Shown in pieces: positions 17,004 to 24,798 of a DNA stretch of 35,682 nucleotides. The stretch comes from Methanobacteriota archaeon. Lineage in GTDB: Archaea > JAADCQ01 > Methanopyri > Methanopyrales > Methanopyraceae. The stretch lies in NCBI GenBank assembly GCA_027064305.1, contig JAMOPY010000028.1, forward strand, positions 1-35,682. The letters run 5' to 3'. The notes beneath the pieces were generated by a model. That model was not told where the DNA came from, ran no database searches, and was given only the letters and a program-made list of their open reading frames with translations. Position 1 is the first letter of the stretch. Every line of letters begins with the position of its first letter. A program made the translations under genes and the position numbers.

Positions 17004-17332
17004 ACCCGGAGGACCTCGCCATCCTGGGCGCGACGGCCGCCTTCGTGGTCGGCTCACTGGTCGGCCTGGAGTACAGCTACCGGGTCTACGGGGAGATCTT
17101 CCGGGAGCGGCGCATCGACCCGATCGCCCTCCCGCTGGCCCTCCTCGGCTGGTCCACCCTGGCCGTCTCCTGGGTGAAGTGGCGACCGCTGGGGCTCCCG
17201 GCGGGCGCGTTCCTGGCCGGGTTCGTGGTGAACATGCGCCCCGGGTACGGCCGCATCGAGACAGCGCTCGGCCTGCTCCTGTTCTGCTCGATCCTCCTCG
17301 CCCACCGCGGGATGGAGGTGATCGGATGCTGA
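17000..17332 (+). CDS. ehaL: Energy-converting hydrogenase A subunit EhaL
   Basis: 110-residue membrane protein with three to four hydrophobic segments and a charged loop (YRVYGEIFRERRIDPIALP). ATG at 17000 overlaps the ehaK stop (ATGA); the 3' end overlaps ehaM by 7 bases. In-frame codons upstream of 17000 run antisense to the recognised pattern of ehaJ/K and are not coding. Position fits EhaL. Confidence 0.78.
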   Translation: MNPEDLAILGATAAFVVGSLVGLEYSYRVYGEIFRERRIDPIALPLALLGWSTLAVSWVKWRPLGLPAGAFLAGFVVNMRPGYGRIETALGLLLFCSILLAHRGMEVIGC

Positions 17333-17763
17333 AGCTGCTCACCCGGAGGAAGGACCTGACGGAGGAGGATCTCGAGGAACTCTACGCCGAGGACGAGGAG
17401 ACCGTGCTGCGCGTGAAGCGGTGGATCCTGCGGAGCTACGCCTACGACCGGGACATCGTCCGGCGCCTGGCCGAGCTGCTGGGAGTGGAGAAGGACCAGG
17501 TCCGGTCCGTCCTCACCCGGGCCCGCTCCTGCACGGCCCTCTACGGGCTTCACCCCGAGGTGGAGCAGCTGGAGCGCCTGGTCGAGAACCTGGACGAGAC
17601 GGCGGAGCTGCTCCTCCTGCTCGACGTCATCGGCGAGGGTGAGCTGCGGGAGGAGCTGAGGGAGGAGCTGTTGGAGCTGTACCGGGGCCGGGAGCCCGTG
17701 GAGCTCGACCGGGACCGGCTGCTCCGCGCGTTCTACTCCCTGCGGGAGCGGGGGATCGTGTAG
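17326..17763 (+). CDS. ehaM: Energy-converting hydrogenase A subunit EhaM (soluble)
   Basis: 145-residue, highly charged, all-helical soluble protein without cysteine-rich motifs (single Cys near residue 68). The ATG overlaps the end of ehaL and the TAG stop directly precedes the TTG of ehaN. In the conserved Eha order the hydrophilic EhaM sits between the last small membrane subunit and the small hydrogenase subunit, as here. It may be an assembly or docking subunit; no motif proves this. Confidence 0.8.
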   Translation: MLKLLTRRKDLTEEDLEELYAEDEETVLRVKRWILRSYAYDRDIVRRLAELLGVEKDQVRSVLTRARSCTALYGLHPEVEQLERLVENLDETAELLLLLDVIGEGELREELREELLELYRGREPVELDRDRLLRAFYSLRERGIV

Positions 17764-18249
17764 TTGCGCTCCCTGCTGAAGCGACTGAAGGGGTTCGTGC
17801 GCTCCCGCTCGATCCACGTCACGGTGGTGAACACGGGCGGCTGCAACGGGTGTGACATCGAGATCCTCGCCTGCTACACGTACCGGTACGACCTCGAGCA
17901 GTACGGGATCTACTACCACAACAACCCGAGGAAGAGCGACGTCCTGATCGTCACGGGCCCCGTCACGTACCAGTGGCGGGAGAAGCTGGAGCGGCTGTAC
18001 CGGAAGGTGCCGGAGCCCAAGGCCGTGGTGGCCGTGGGCGCGTGCGCCTGCTCCGGCGGGATCTTCAACCAGGAGGGCGGGCGCGTCTGCGGGCCCGTCC
18101 GGGAGATCATCCCCGTGGACGCCGAGGTGCCCGGGTGCCCCCCGCGCCCGGAGGAGATCGTGTCGGCCATCGTGGAGGTCGTCCCTCGACTCTTCCGAGC
18201 GTGGGAGTTCCGGCGGGGTAGCGAGCATGGAGCGGAGGCGGGAGGGTAG
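17764..18249 (+). CDS. ehaN: Energy-converting [NiFe] hydrogenase small subunit EhaN
   Basis: NuoB/HycG-type small subunit of 161 residues, which carries the proximal [4Fe-4S] cluster nearest the [NiFe] site. The four ligands expected for the family are seen: GGCNGC (C27, C30), GACACSGG (C94; C96 is also present) and PGCPP (C125). The TTG start directly follows the ehaM stop; the 3' end overlaps ehaO by 23 bases. The product lacks a Tat signal, as expected for a cytoplasmic-facing group 4 enzyme. Confidence 0.95.
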   Translation: MRSLLKRLKGFVRSRSIHVTVVNTGGCNGCDIEILACYTYRYDLEQYGIYYHNNPRKSDVLIVTGPVTYQWREKLERLYRKVPEPKAVVAVGACACSGGIFNQEGGRVCGPVREIIPVDAEVPGCPPRPEEIVSAIVEVVPRLFRAWEFRRGSEHGAEAGG

Positions 18250-19480
18250 GGACGCGTCCCCCCGGGGCAACGTGCGCGTGGTGGACGTGGAGACGGGCGA
18301 GGAGGTGCCCATCTCGCACAAGGTGCCCGTGGGTCCCAACCATCCCATCCTCAAGGAGCCGCTGCGCATCAAGCTGGCCGTGCGCGGGGAGGAGGTCGTC
18401 GACTGCAAGGTGGAGATGGGCTACTGCCACCGCGGGATCGAGCGGATCATGGAGGGGATGCCGTGGCAGAAGGCCGCGTTCCTGGCCGAACGCGTCTGCG
18501 GGATCTGCTCCCACGCGCACAACATGTGCTTCATCGGGGGCGTGGAGCGCACGGCCGAGGGCGAGCCCGCCCCGCGGGGCCTCTTCCTGCGCGTGCTCGT
18601 CCAGGAGCTGGACCGTATCCAGTCGCACCTGATCGCCAACGCGGCGTACTTTTACTCCATCGAGCATGAGACGATGTTCGTCTGGAACATGAACACGCGG
18701 GAGCGCGTCCTGGACTGCATCGAGGAGATCACGGGCAACCGCATCCTCACCGGCTGGAACGTCGTGGGCGGGGTGCGGGTCGACGTCACGGAGGACCAGC
18801 TGGAGCGCGTGCTCGAGACCCTGGAGAAGGTCGAGGAGGACGTGAAGGCGTACCGCCGCATCGCCCAGACGGACCCCCTCATCAAGCTCCGCTCCCGCGG
18901 CGTGGGCGTGATCACGAAGGAGCACGTCCGCCGGTACCGCGTCGTCGGCCCCCAGGCCCGCGCCTCCGGCGTGCCCGAGTCCGACATGCGGCTCCAGGAG
19001 CCCGTGTACCCGGAGCTCGGCTTCAAGCCCGTCTCCCGCAAGCGGGGCGACAACCTGGCCCGCATCCTCGTCCGGTACGACGAGTGCCTCCAGTCCATCG
19101 ACCTCATCGAGCGGATCGTGGACGAGCTCCCCGAGGGAGAGCACCGCCGCGAGCTGGAGATCCGGGGTGGTCACGTCGACCACCGGGTTGAGGCGCCCCG
19201 GGGCGAGCTCGTCTACGACATGGAGCTCACCCAGGGCGGGGTCGTCCGGCGCGTCACCATCCGCACGCCCTCCGTGCCCAACATCCGCGTCCTGGAGGCG
19301 ATCGCCCCGGGCGCCCCCACCATCGCCGACGCCGTCGCCGTCTACGCGAGCCTGGACCCGTGCGTCGCGTGCAACGAGCGGTTCGTGATCGTGGACCGGG
19401 ACCGCGGCGAGATCCTCTACGAGGGCCGGGCCCGGGAGGTGATGAGGGAATGCTCCCGGACTACCTCGGGCAGATCCTGA
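18227..19480 (+). CDS. ehaO: Energy-converting [NiFe] hydrogenase large subunit EhaO
   Basis: Catalytic large subunit of 417 residues. The Ni/Fe ligands are both present: N-terminal CGIC (C91, C94, in ERVCGICSHAH) and C-terminal DPCVAC (C379, C382). Other family segments are PVGPNHPIL and GYCHRGIERIMEG. Group 4 enzymes bind H2 and pass electrons through EhaN to the polyferredoxins. A tail of about 35 residues follows the second CxxC without the His-containing cleavage motif of uptake hydrogenases. A short basic N-terminal extension (MERRREGRD) depends on the ATG at 18227, which overlaps ehaN. The 3' end overlaps the first polyferredoxin gene by 31 bases. Confidence 0.95.
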   Translation: MERRREGRDASPRGNVRVVDVETGEEVPISHKVPVGPNHPILKEPLRIKLAVRGEEVVDCKVEMGYCHRGIERIMEGMPWQKAAFLAERVCGICSHAHNMCFIGGVERTAEGEPAPRGLFLRVLVQELDRIQSHLIANAAYFYSIEHETMFVWNMNTRERVLDCIEEITGNRILTGWNVVGGVRVDVTEDQLERVLETLEKVEEDVKAYRRIAQTDPLIKLRSRGVGVITKEHVRRYRVVGPQARASGVPESDMRLQEPVYPELGFKPVSRKRGDNLARILVRYDECLQSIDLIERIVDELPEGEHRRELEIRGGHVDHRVEAPRGELVYDMELTQGGVVRRVTIRTPSVPNIRVLEAIAPGAPTIADAVAVYASLDPCVACNERFVIVDRDRGEILYEGRAREVMRECSRTTSGRS

Positions 19481-20040
19481 CCCGCAAGGGCGGCAAGCGG
19501 CTGCTCGACGCGCACTCCCCCCGCCGGATCCTCGACCGACCGCCCCGGTTCCGGGACTTCCCCCGGATCGACCTCGACCGGTGCGTCGTATGCGGCGCCT
19601 GCGCGGACGCTTGCCCCGTCGGGGAGGCCGAGAACCAGCCCCCCGCCCTGGAAATGGGGGACCGGGGGCCCGTCCTCCACCGCGAGCGGTGCATCCGATG
19701 CGGCCTGTGCGCGGAGGTCTGCCCCGTGGGCGCCATCGAGGTCGGCACGCTCGCCGAGGAGGTGAAGGAGCGGGTCGTCCCTTCCAAGCCCGCCCGGGTC
19801 GTCGTCGACCGGGACCTGTGCGTGGGCTGCGGCCGGTGCCAGGAGGTTTGTCCTTCGGACGCCATCGAGGTGGACGAGACCGCCAGCGTCGACCCGGAGC
19901 GCTGCGTGCTCTGCGAGCGGTGCATCCAGGCGTGCCCCGTCGCCGGGGCGATCAAGCTGATCCCGCTGGACGTAGAGGAGCTCGCGAGGCGCTGGACCGA
20001 GCACCTGAAGGAGGCCCTCCGCCGGGCCCGGGAGGGGTGA
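19450..20040 (+). CDS. Polyferredoxin with four [4Fe-4S] motifs, Eha operon
   Basis: 196-residue iron-sulfur protein with four CxxCxxCxxxCP motifs: CVVCGACADACP, CIRCGLCAEVCP, CVGCGRCQEVCP and CVLCERCIQACP. An N-terminal segment of about 50 residues (LPDYLGQILTRKGGKRLLD) without cysteines may dock on the hydrogenase. The ATG at 19450 overlaps ehaO. It would receive electrons from EhaN. The order resembles the EhaP/EhaQ region of other methanogens, but the cluster count differs, so I do not assign a letter. The second motif shares a 44-base identical DNA stretch with the next gene. Confidence 0.92.
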   Translation: MLPDYLGQILTRKGGKRLLDAHSPRRILDRPPRFRDFPRIDLDRCVVCGACADACPVGEAENQPPALEMGDRGPVLHRERCIRCGLCAEVCPVGAIEVGTLAEEVKERVVPSKPARVVVDRDLCVGCGRCQEVCPSDAIEVDETASVDPERCVLCERCIQACPVAGAIKLIPLDVEELARRWTEHLKEALRRAREG

Positions 20041-20044
20041 GTCC

Positions 20045-21190
20045 GTGGTCGAAGTCCACTTCCACCTCGACGACCGGCTCACGAACGTCCGCGTCAACCT
20101 CGCCCGCGTCGAGCGCCCGGAGGAGTGCGTCGCCTGCGGCCTGTGCGCGGAGGTCTGCCCCGTGGGCGCCATCGAGGTGGAGGACCGGGTGAGGCTGGAC
20201 GAGGGGCGCTGCGTGGGCTGCTCGCTGTGCGTGCAGGCCTGCCCCCGACGCGTGCTGAGGTACTACGAGCTCACCTTCGAGGACTCGGAACCCCGCACGC
20301 GCCCCGTCCAGGTCCCTCGGGCCGAGCCGGAGGTCCGCTCCATCCGCGTGGACCTGGACGTCTGCGAGGAGTGTGAGGGGAAGCCGTGCCTGGAGGCCTG
20401 CCCCGAGGACGTGATGCGGCGCGTCATCGAGGAGCACGTGATCGACCTCGACGCGTGCCGCGGCTGCCTGGAGTGCGTCAAGGTGTGCCCGCACGGCGCG
20501 GTGTCCATCGAGCTGGACGTGCCCGAGCTGGAGACCCGGGACCCACCGACGCTGAACCGCGAGCTGTGCGTCGAGTGCGACAGGTGCCACGAGGTCTGCC
20601 CCACGGGCGCCACGGAGAACGTGCCGGCCGGCAGCCCCGATCCCGACGCGTGCATCGGATGCTACGTCTGCGTCGCCCACTGCCCGACCGAGGCCCTCAA
20701 GCGCCCGGACCACCGACCGCGCCCGCGCCGGACGGAGCGCGTGTACTTCATCGACCCGGAGCTGTGCATCGGGTGCCGGATCTGCTACGAGGCCTGCCCG
20801 GTCGGGGCCGTTGAGATCGAGGAGGAGACCCGCATGCCGGTGATCACGCCGTCCGAGTGCGTCCGGTGCGGCCTGTGCGCCGAGGCCTGTCCCACCTCGG
20901 CCATCGACACCGTGCCGACGGACCGGGCGGAGCGGGAGGTCAGGCGGGCCCTCGTGGGCAACGCCTTCCTGCGCACCCTCCAGGAGCTCCTCCGATCGCG
21001 GGCCGAGCGGGAGTTCGGATCCCTGGAGGAGCGGGAGCGCCGGCTCCGGCGCCGGCTGGAGCGGAAGCTAGAGAGGAGGCTGAAGCGTGAGGCGCTCCGT
21101 CGGGAGGTCCGAGAGGAGGTGGAGGAGGCGCTGCGCGAGCTCGTGCTGCGGGTGGGTCTCGAGCATGGTGAGGACCTGGACCGAGGTTAG
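20045..21190 (+). CDS. Polyferredoxin with eight [4Fe-4S] motifs, Eha operon
   Basis: 381-residue protein with eight cysteine motifs: seven of the form CxxCxxCxxxCP, and one variant (CEECEGKPCLEACP) with a two-residue insertion. The motifs occupy about residues 28-290. The last 90 residues are a highly charged Arg/Glu helix, likely coiled coil (EERERRLRRRLERKLERRL). GTG start 4 bases after the previous stop. It is probably an electron wire or reservoir between Eha and soluble ferredoxin-dependent enzymes. The coiled-coil tail is unusual for a ferredoxin and might tether it to a partner. Confidence 0.92.
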   Translation: MVEVHFHLDDRLTNVRVNLARVERPEECVACGLCAEVCPVGAIEVEDRVRLDEGRCVGCSLCVQACPRRVLRYYELTFEDSEPRTRPVQVPRAEPEVRSIRVDLDVCEECEGKPCLEACPEDVMRRVIEEHVIDLDACRGCLECVKVCPHGAVSIELDVPELETRDPPTLNRELCVECDRCHEVCPTGATENVPAGSPDPDACIGCYVCVAHCPTEALKRPDHRPRPRRTERVYFIDPELCIGCRICYEACPVGAVEIEEETRMPVITPSECVRCGLCAEACPTSAIDTVPTDRAEREVRRALVGNAFLRTLQELLRSRAEREFGSLEERERRLRRRLERKLERRLKREALRREVREEVEEALRELVLRVGLEHGEDLDRG

Positions 21191-21191
21191 G

Positions 21192-21605
21192 ATGGTGAGG
21201 GTCATCCCGAGGCTGTGCCGGGGCTGCGGCCTCTGCGAGCGGGAGTGCCCGGTGGACGCGATCACCGTTCGGGATGGGGTGGCTCGAATCGATGGGGATC
21301 GGTGCGTACGGTGCGGCCTGTGCGTGAGGGTGTGCCCCTTCGACGCCCTCCTCATGGGCCGCGCGTACGCTCAGGAGGGCGAGGAGCGGGTGGAGCTGCT
21401 AGGCGGGCCCCCGGACGTTCGGGTCCGGGTGATCGAGGAGCGGTGCGTGGGGTGTCAGGCCTGCTCCTCCTCCTGCCCCTTCGACGCCCTCTTCGGGAAC
21501 AAGGGGTCCCCTCCCGAGCTGGATGAGGAGCGGTGCGTGGGGTGCCTGGAGTGCGTGAGGGTGTGTCCCGCCCGGGCCATTAAGCCCGTGGGGGAGGAGC
21601 GTTGA
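21192..21605 (+). CDS. Polyferredoxin with four [4Fe-4S] motifs, Eha operon (second)
   Basis: 137-residue protein with four motifs: CRGCGLCERECP, CVRCGLCVRVCP, CVGCQACSSSCP and CVGCLECVRVCP. The two pairs are separated by a loop of about 45 residues rich in Glu/Val/Gly. ATG 21192 lies one base after the preceding stop; an in-frame ATG at 21165 would add nine residues and overlap the upstream gene. The 3' end overlaps the next polyferredoxin by 4 bases, so translation is coupled. Confidence 0.9.
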   Translation: MVRVIPRLCRGCGLCERECPVDAITVRDGVARIDGDRCVRCGLCVRVCPFDALLMGRAYAQEGEERVELLGGPPDVRVRVIEERCVGCQACSSSCPFDALFGNKGSPPELDEERCVGCLECVRVCPARAIKPVGEER

Positions 21606-22363
21606 GCGCCCGGGAGAGCGTTCCGCTGGACGAGCTGGTGGACCGGGTGCTGGAGCGCGTGGAGGGGGCGGACGAGGAGCTCGTCGCCCGCGTGGCCGCC
21701 GAGGTGGGGCCCGTCCGCCGGGAGTTCGTGATCGTGGACGGGGAGCGGTGCGTGGGGTGCAAGATCTGCTACGAGGAGTGCCCGGTGGACGCGATCTCGG
21801 AGCCGGACCCCAACAACCCGCCCGAGATCGACCACGACCGGTGCGTGAGCTGCCGGCTGTGCGCGAAGTCCTGCCCCGTGGACGCGCTCAGCGTGGTCCG
21901 CGGTGAGGCGCGGGTGCGGGGGAAGGAGGTGGAGATCCTGCTCGACCGGGTGGAGGTGATCCGTCGGAAGATCGACGTGCGGGAGGCGCGGTTGGACGAG
22001 TCCAGGTGCGTTCAGTGCGGCCTCTGCCGTCAGGTCTGCCCGGTGGACGCGCCCGACCTGGAGCGGTTGGAGATCGATCTGGACCGGTGCGTGGGCTGCC
22101 GCGCGTGCGAGCACGCCTGCCCGACGGACGCGATCCGGATCCGCCGGCGGCTGGAGTCCCCCCGGTTTGAGCGGGAGATCGAGCTGGATCAGGATTCCTG
22201 CATCGGGTGCGGGGTGTGCGTGGAGGTCTGCCCGGTGGACGCGGTGGAGATGGAGGGGGACGTGGCGAGCATCGATTACGATCGGTGCATCCGGTGCGGG
22301 GAGTGCGCCCGGAACTGCCCGGCGGGCGCGATCCGCGTCCGGGAGCGGGGTGAGGAGGGTTGA
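21602..22363 (+). CDS. Polyferredoxin with six [4Fe-4S] motifs, Eha operon
   Basis: 253-residue protein with six CxxCxxCxxxCP motifs (CVGCKICYEECP, CVSCRLCAKSCP, CVQCGLCRQVCP, CVGCRACEHACP, CIGCGVCVEVCP, CIRCGECARNCP) arranged as three pairs, plus an acidic N-terminal helix of about 35 residues. A six-cluster polyferredoxin, EhaP, is described in Methanothermobacter, so this may be its counterpart even though it lies last rather than first. TTG start overlapping the previous stop by 4 bases; its stop overlaps the TTG of the CBS gene. Confidence 0.9.
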   Translation: MSARESVPLDELVDRVLERVEGADEELVARVAAEVGPVRREFVIVDGERCVGCKICYEECPVDAISEPDPNNPPEIDHDRCVSCRLCAKSCPVDALSVVRGEARVRGKEVEILLDRVEVIRRKIDVREARLDESRCVQCGLCRQVCPVDAPDLERLEIDLDRCVGCRACEHACPTDAIRIRRRLESPRFEREIELDQDSCIGCGVCVEVCPVDAVEMEGDVASIDYDRCIRCGECARNCPAGAIRVRERGEEG

Positions 22364-23001
22364 GGGCGGACCGGTGGGCGACGAGTGAGTACCCGGAGGT
22401 GCGGGTGGACGACGACCTGGAGCGGGCCGCGCGCGAGCTGTCCCGGTACTCGGAGTACACGGCGGTCGTGGTGGACGACTCCGGCCGGCTGGCGGGCCTC
22501 GTGACCTCCAACGACGTGTGCCGGGGCCTTTTGGCCGGTGCCGAGCGGGTGGAGGAGGTCTCTCGGCGGCCCGAGTCGCTCTCCCCTTCGGACCCGATCA
22601 CCGAGGCCGTGCGGATGATGATGGACTCGGACCTCACGCTGGTCCCGCTGGTCGAGGACGACATGAGCGTGGTGGGCGTGGTCACGCTGCGGACGGTCGT
22701 GGAGCTGATGTCGAAGCTGTACGACACCCCGGTGGAGAAGCTGCTGCGCGAGGTGTACGAGCACGCCCCCGGGATCTCGTGGGAGGAATTTATAGAGGCG
22801 GCGACGCTGGTGTTCAACCGGGAGCTGGGCCGGGACGTGTCCCCGGAGGAGTTCGAGCGGAAGATCAGCGATCGGACGTTCGGGTACGTGCTGTGGCTTA
22901 TGGGCGGGCTCGAGCGGATGTTCGTGTACCTGTTCAAGCTGGGGGAGGCCGTCGTGGCCCGCCGGGTGGCTAAGAGGCGGCGGGAGCTGAGGCGGTCTTA
23001 G
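22360..23001 (+). CDS. CBS-domain protein at the end of the Eha operon
   Basis: 213-residue protein with two CBS motifs in its first 125 residues (AVVVDDSGRLAGLVTSNDV and LVPLVEDDMSVVGVVTLRTV), a pair that usually binds adenine nucleotides. The C-terminal 90 residues are helical, with a hydrophobic stretch (FGYVLWLMGGLERMFVYLFKLGEAVVA) that could associate with the membrane, and a basic tail (RRVAKRRRELRRS). TTG overlapping the last polyferredoxin stop by 4 bases shows tight coupling to the operon. It may sense energy charge and adjust hydrogenase activity; this is inference from domains and context. Confidence 0.85.
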   Translation: MRADRWATSEYPEVRVDDDLERAARELSRYSEYTAVVVDDSGRLAGLVTSNDVCRGLLAGAERVEEVSRRPESLSPSDPITEAVRMMMDSDLTLVPLVEDDMSVVGVVTLRTVVELMSKLYDTPVEKLLREVYEHAPGISWEEFIEAATLVFNRELGRDVSPEEFERKISDRTFGYVLWLMGGLERMFVYLFKLGEAVVARRVAKRRRELRRS

Positions 23002-23016
23002 CCCCCCGCCCGCGCC

Positions 23017-23027
23017 AAAGTTATATG
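23017..23027 (+). promoter_or_regulatory. Candidate box A for the winged-helix regulator gene
   Basis: AAAGTTATATG stands out in the 70-base GC-rich gap after the Eha operon and lies about 50 bases before the ATG at 23072. Initiation would be expected near 23045-23050. An AACGTT palindrome at 23034-23039 lies between box A and the gene, a conceivable operator half but too short to be convincing. Confidence 0.5.
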
Positions 23028-23071
23028 ATGCGAAACGTTACACGAGCCTGAACGAGGGGGCGGTCCCGCGT

Positions 23072-23524
23072 ATGGTGCGGGACGACGAGATCGCCGCGCT
23101 GACCCAGCTCCGGCTGGAGCGGGTGGCCAAGAGCCGCCCCCGTGGGGACCTGTGGGAGTTCCTGAAGCGGGCCTACGAGAAGGGCGTGAAGGTGGACGCG
23201 GGCCACCTGATCATCCTCTCCGTGCTGGAGGAGGCGAACCGGCTCCTCGACCAGCTGTCCCAGGCCGTGGGGGAGAAGAAGGCCAAGCAGATCCTCAAGG
23301 AGGCCGGGATCTACACGCGCTCGGGGAACTACGTGAGCGGCGAGCTCCTGAAGGAGTTCATCAACCGGGAGAGCCGGGTGGCCGTGCACAACCGGGTCAA
23401 GGACCTGCGCAAGATGGGGTTCAAGATCGACGGTAAGCCGGGTCCGGACGGCGGGTACGCGCTGGTCCAGGTCCCGGAGTGGTACCGAAAGAGCGTGAGG
23501 TCGGGCTCCGAGGAGTCGGAGTGA
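23072..23524 (+). CDS. Winged-helix (HTH_11/BirA-like) putative transcription regulator
   Basis: 150-residue protein. The C-terminal half (about 87-137) reads as a winged helix of the BirA/HTH_11 type: VSGELLKEFINRES, then AVHNRVKDLRKMGFKI and a wing with GPDGGYALV. The N-terminal half is helical and could be a dimerisation segment. No ligand domain is visible. It is encoded alone, with its own box A, directly after the Eha operon and convergent (2 bases apart) with hflX. The target is unknown; the hydrogenase operon and itself are natural candidates. Confidence 0.78.
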   Translation: MVRDDEIAALTQLRLERVAKSRPRGDLWEFLKRAYEKGVKVDAGHLIILSVLEEANRLLDQLSQAVGEKKAKQILKEAGIYTRSGNYVSGELLKEFINRESRVAVHNRVKDLRKMGFKIDGKPGPDGGYALVQVPEWYRKSVRSGSEESE

Positions 23525-23526
23525 GG

Positions 23527-24798
23527 TCAGTCCAGCACCTCGACCTCGCCCACGTCGCGGACCATGCCCTTGACCCGGCCCACCACCTTCTCGCTGACCT
23601 CCACGTACAGCTCGACCCCGTCCTCGGACCACCGCTCGTCCAGCACCTTCCCCAGGTCGTGCAGCCGGGAGATCACCCGCATGCTGCGCGGGTCCGCGGG
23701 GAGCCGCACGCGCACGTTCCGCCAGTACCGGGACAGCACGGCCCGGAGGCGCTCCCGCAGCTCGTCCAGCCCCTCCCCGGTCTTCGCCGAGACGATGACC
23801 GGGTTCGAGACCATCCCCTCGAGCGCCTCCAGCCGGCGCTCCGCCTCCTCCCACCCGACGAGGTCGGCCTTGTTGAGCGCCGTGACGATGGGGGACCGGG
23901 CCCCGATCTCGTCCAGCACCCGGTGACACACCCGCAGCTTCCGCCGGATCTCGCTCGGCTCCTCGCTCACGTCCACGACCAGCAGGATCAGGTCGGCCCG
24001 GGCCGTCTCCTCCAGCGTCGACTTGAAGGACTCGACCAGCCAGTGCGGCAGGTTGTCCACGAACCCGACCGTGTCCGTGAGCAGGACCCGGTGCCCGTCC
24101 AGGTTCAGCGCCCGCGTGGTCGTGTCCAGCGTGGAGAACATCCGCTCGTCCACGCGCACCCGCTCGTCCGTGAGCCGCCGCATCAGGGTGCTCTTGCCCG
24201 CGCAGGTGTAGCCGGCGAGCGTCACGAGCTCGAAGCCGAGCCGGCGCCGGTGCTTCCGCTTCAGCTCCCGGTCCCGCTCGATCTGCCGCAGCTTCCGCTC
24301 GATCCGGGCGATCTTCCGCCGGATCATCTCCTCGTACTTGTCCGCCTCGTACTTACCCAGGCCCCGAAAGCCCGGCCGTTCCTCCCGCTTCGCCAGGTTC
24401 ACCATCTCCCGGGCCCGGGGCAGCTCGTACTTGAGCCGAGCGAGCTTAACCTGCAGCTTGGCCTCCTTGGTCCGGGCCCGCTGCGCGAAGATCTCGAGGA
24501 TCAGCTGGAACCGGTCGATGACCCGGACCCCGAACTCGCCCGCCAGGTTGTACGCCTGCACCGGCTTGAGCTCGTTCTCGAAGATCACCCGGTCCACGTC
24601 GTGCTCCCGGACGAACCGGGCGATCTCCCTCACCTTGCCCCGACCGATGTTGTACCGCGGGTCCTCGTGTCGAAGCTGCTTGAACCTGCCGACGACCTCG
24701 TAGCCGGCGGATTCGGCCAGCTGCTCCAGCTCGTCCAGTCGGCTCTCCTGACCCCACTCCAGGCGCTCAACCAGGACTGCCCTGGGACGATCGGGCAA
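23527..24798 (-). CDS. hflX: HflX-like translational GTPase
   Basis: 423-residue HflX-family GTPase, associated with ribosomes. The N-terminal HflX domain (about 1-130) contains RHEDPRYNIGRGKVREI and FENELKPVQAYNLA. A coiled-coil linker follows (135-187), then the GTPase domain with G1 GYTCAGKS (196-203), G3 DTVGF and G4 NKAD. The usual Asn of GYTNAGKS is Cys here. A C-terminal domain of about 60 residues ends the protein. TTG start at 24798, overlapping the upstream RNase H-like gene by 32 bases on the same strand. Confidence 0.93.
   Translation of the reverse strand: MPDRPRAVLVERLEWGQESRLDELEQLAESAGYEVVGRFKQLRHEDPRYNIGRGKVREIARFVREHDVDRVIFENELKPVQAYNLAGEFGVRVIDRFQLILEIFAQRARTKEAKLQVKLARLKYELPRAREMVNLAKREERPGFRGLGKYEADKYEEMIRRKIARIERKLRQIERDRELKRKHRRRLGFELVTLAGYTCAGKSTLMRRLTDERVRVDERMFSTLDTTTRALNLDGHRVLLTDTVGFVDNLPHWLVESFKSTLEETARADLILLVVDVSEEPSEIRRKLRVCHRVLDEIGARSPIVTALNKADLVGWEEAERRLEALEGMVSNPVIVSAKTGEGLDELRERLRAVLSRYWRNVRVRLPADPRSMRVISRLHDLGKVLDERWSEDGVELYVEVSEKVVGRVKGMVRDVGEVEVLD

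Noticed and set aside
19450-22363. CRISPR or transposon-like repeats
   Set aside because: The repeated units are in-frame ferredoxin cysteine motifs, not regularly spaced DNA repeats, and no terminal inverted repeats or transposase were seen.
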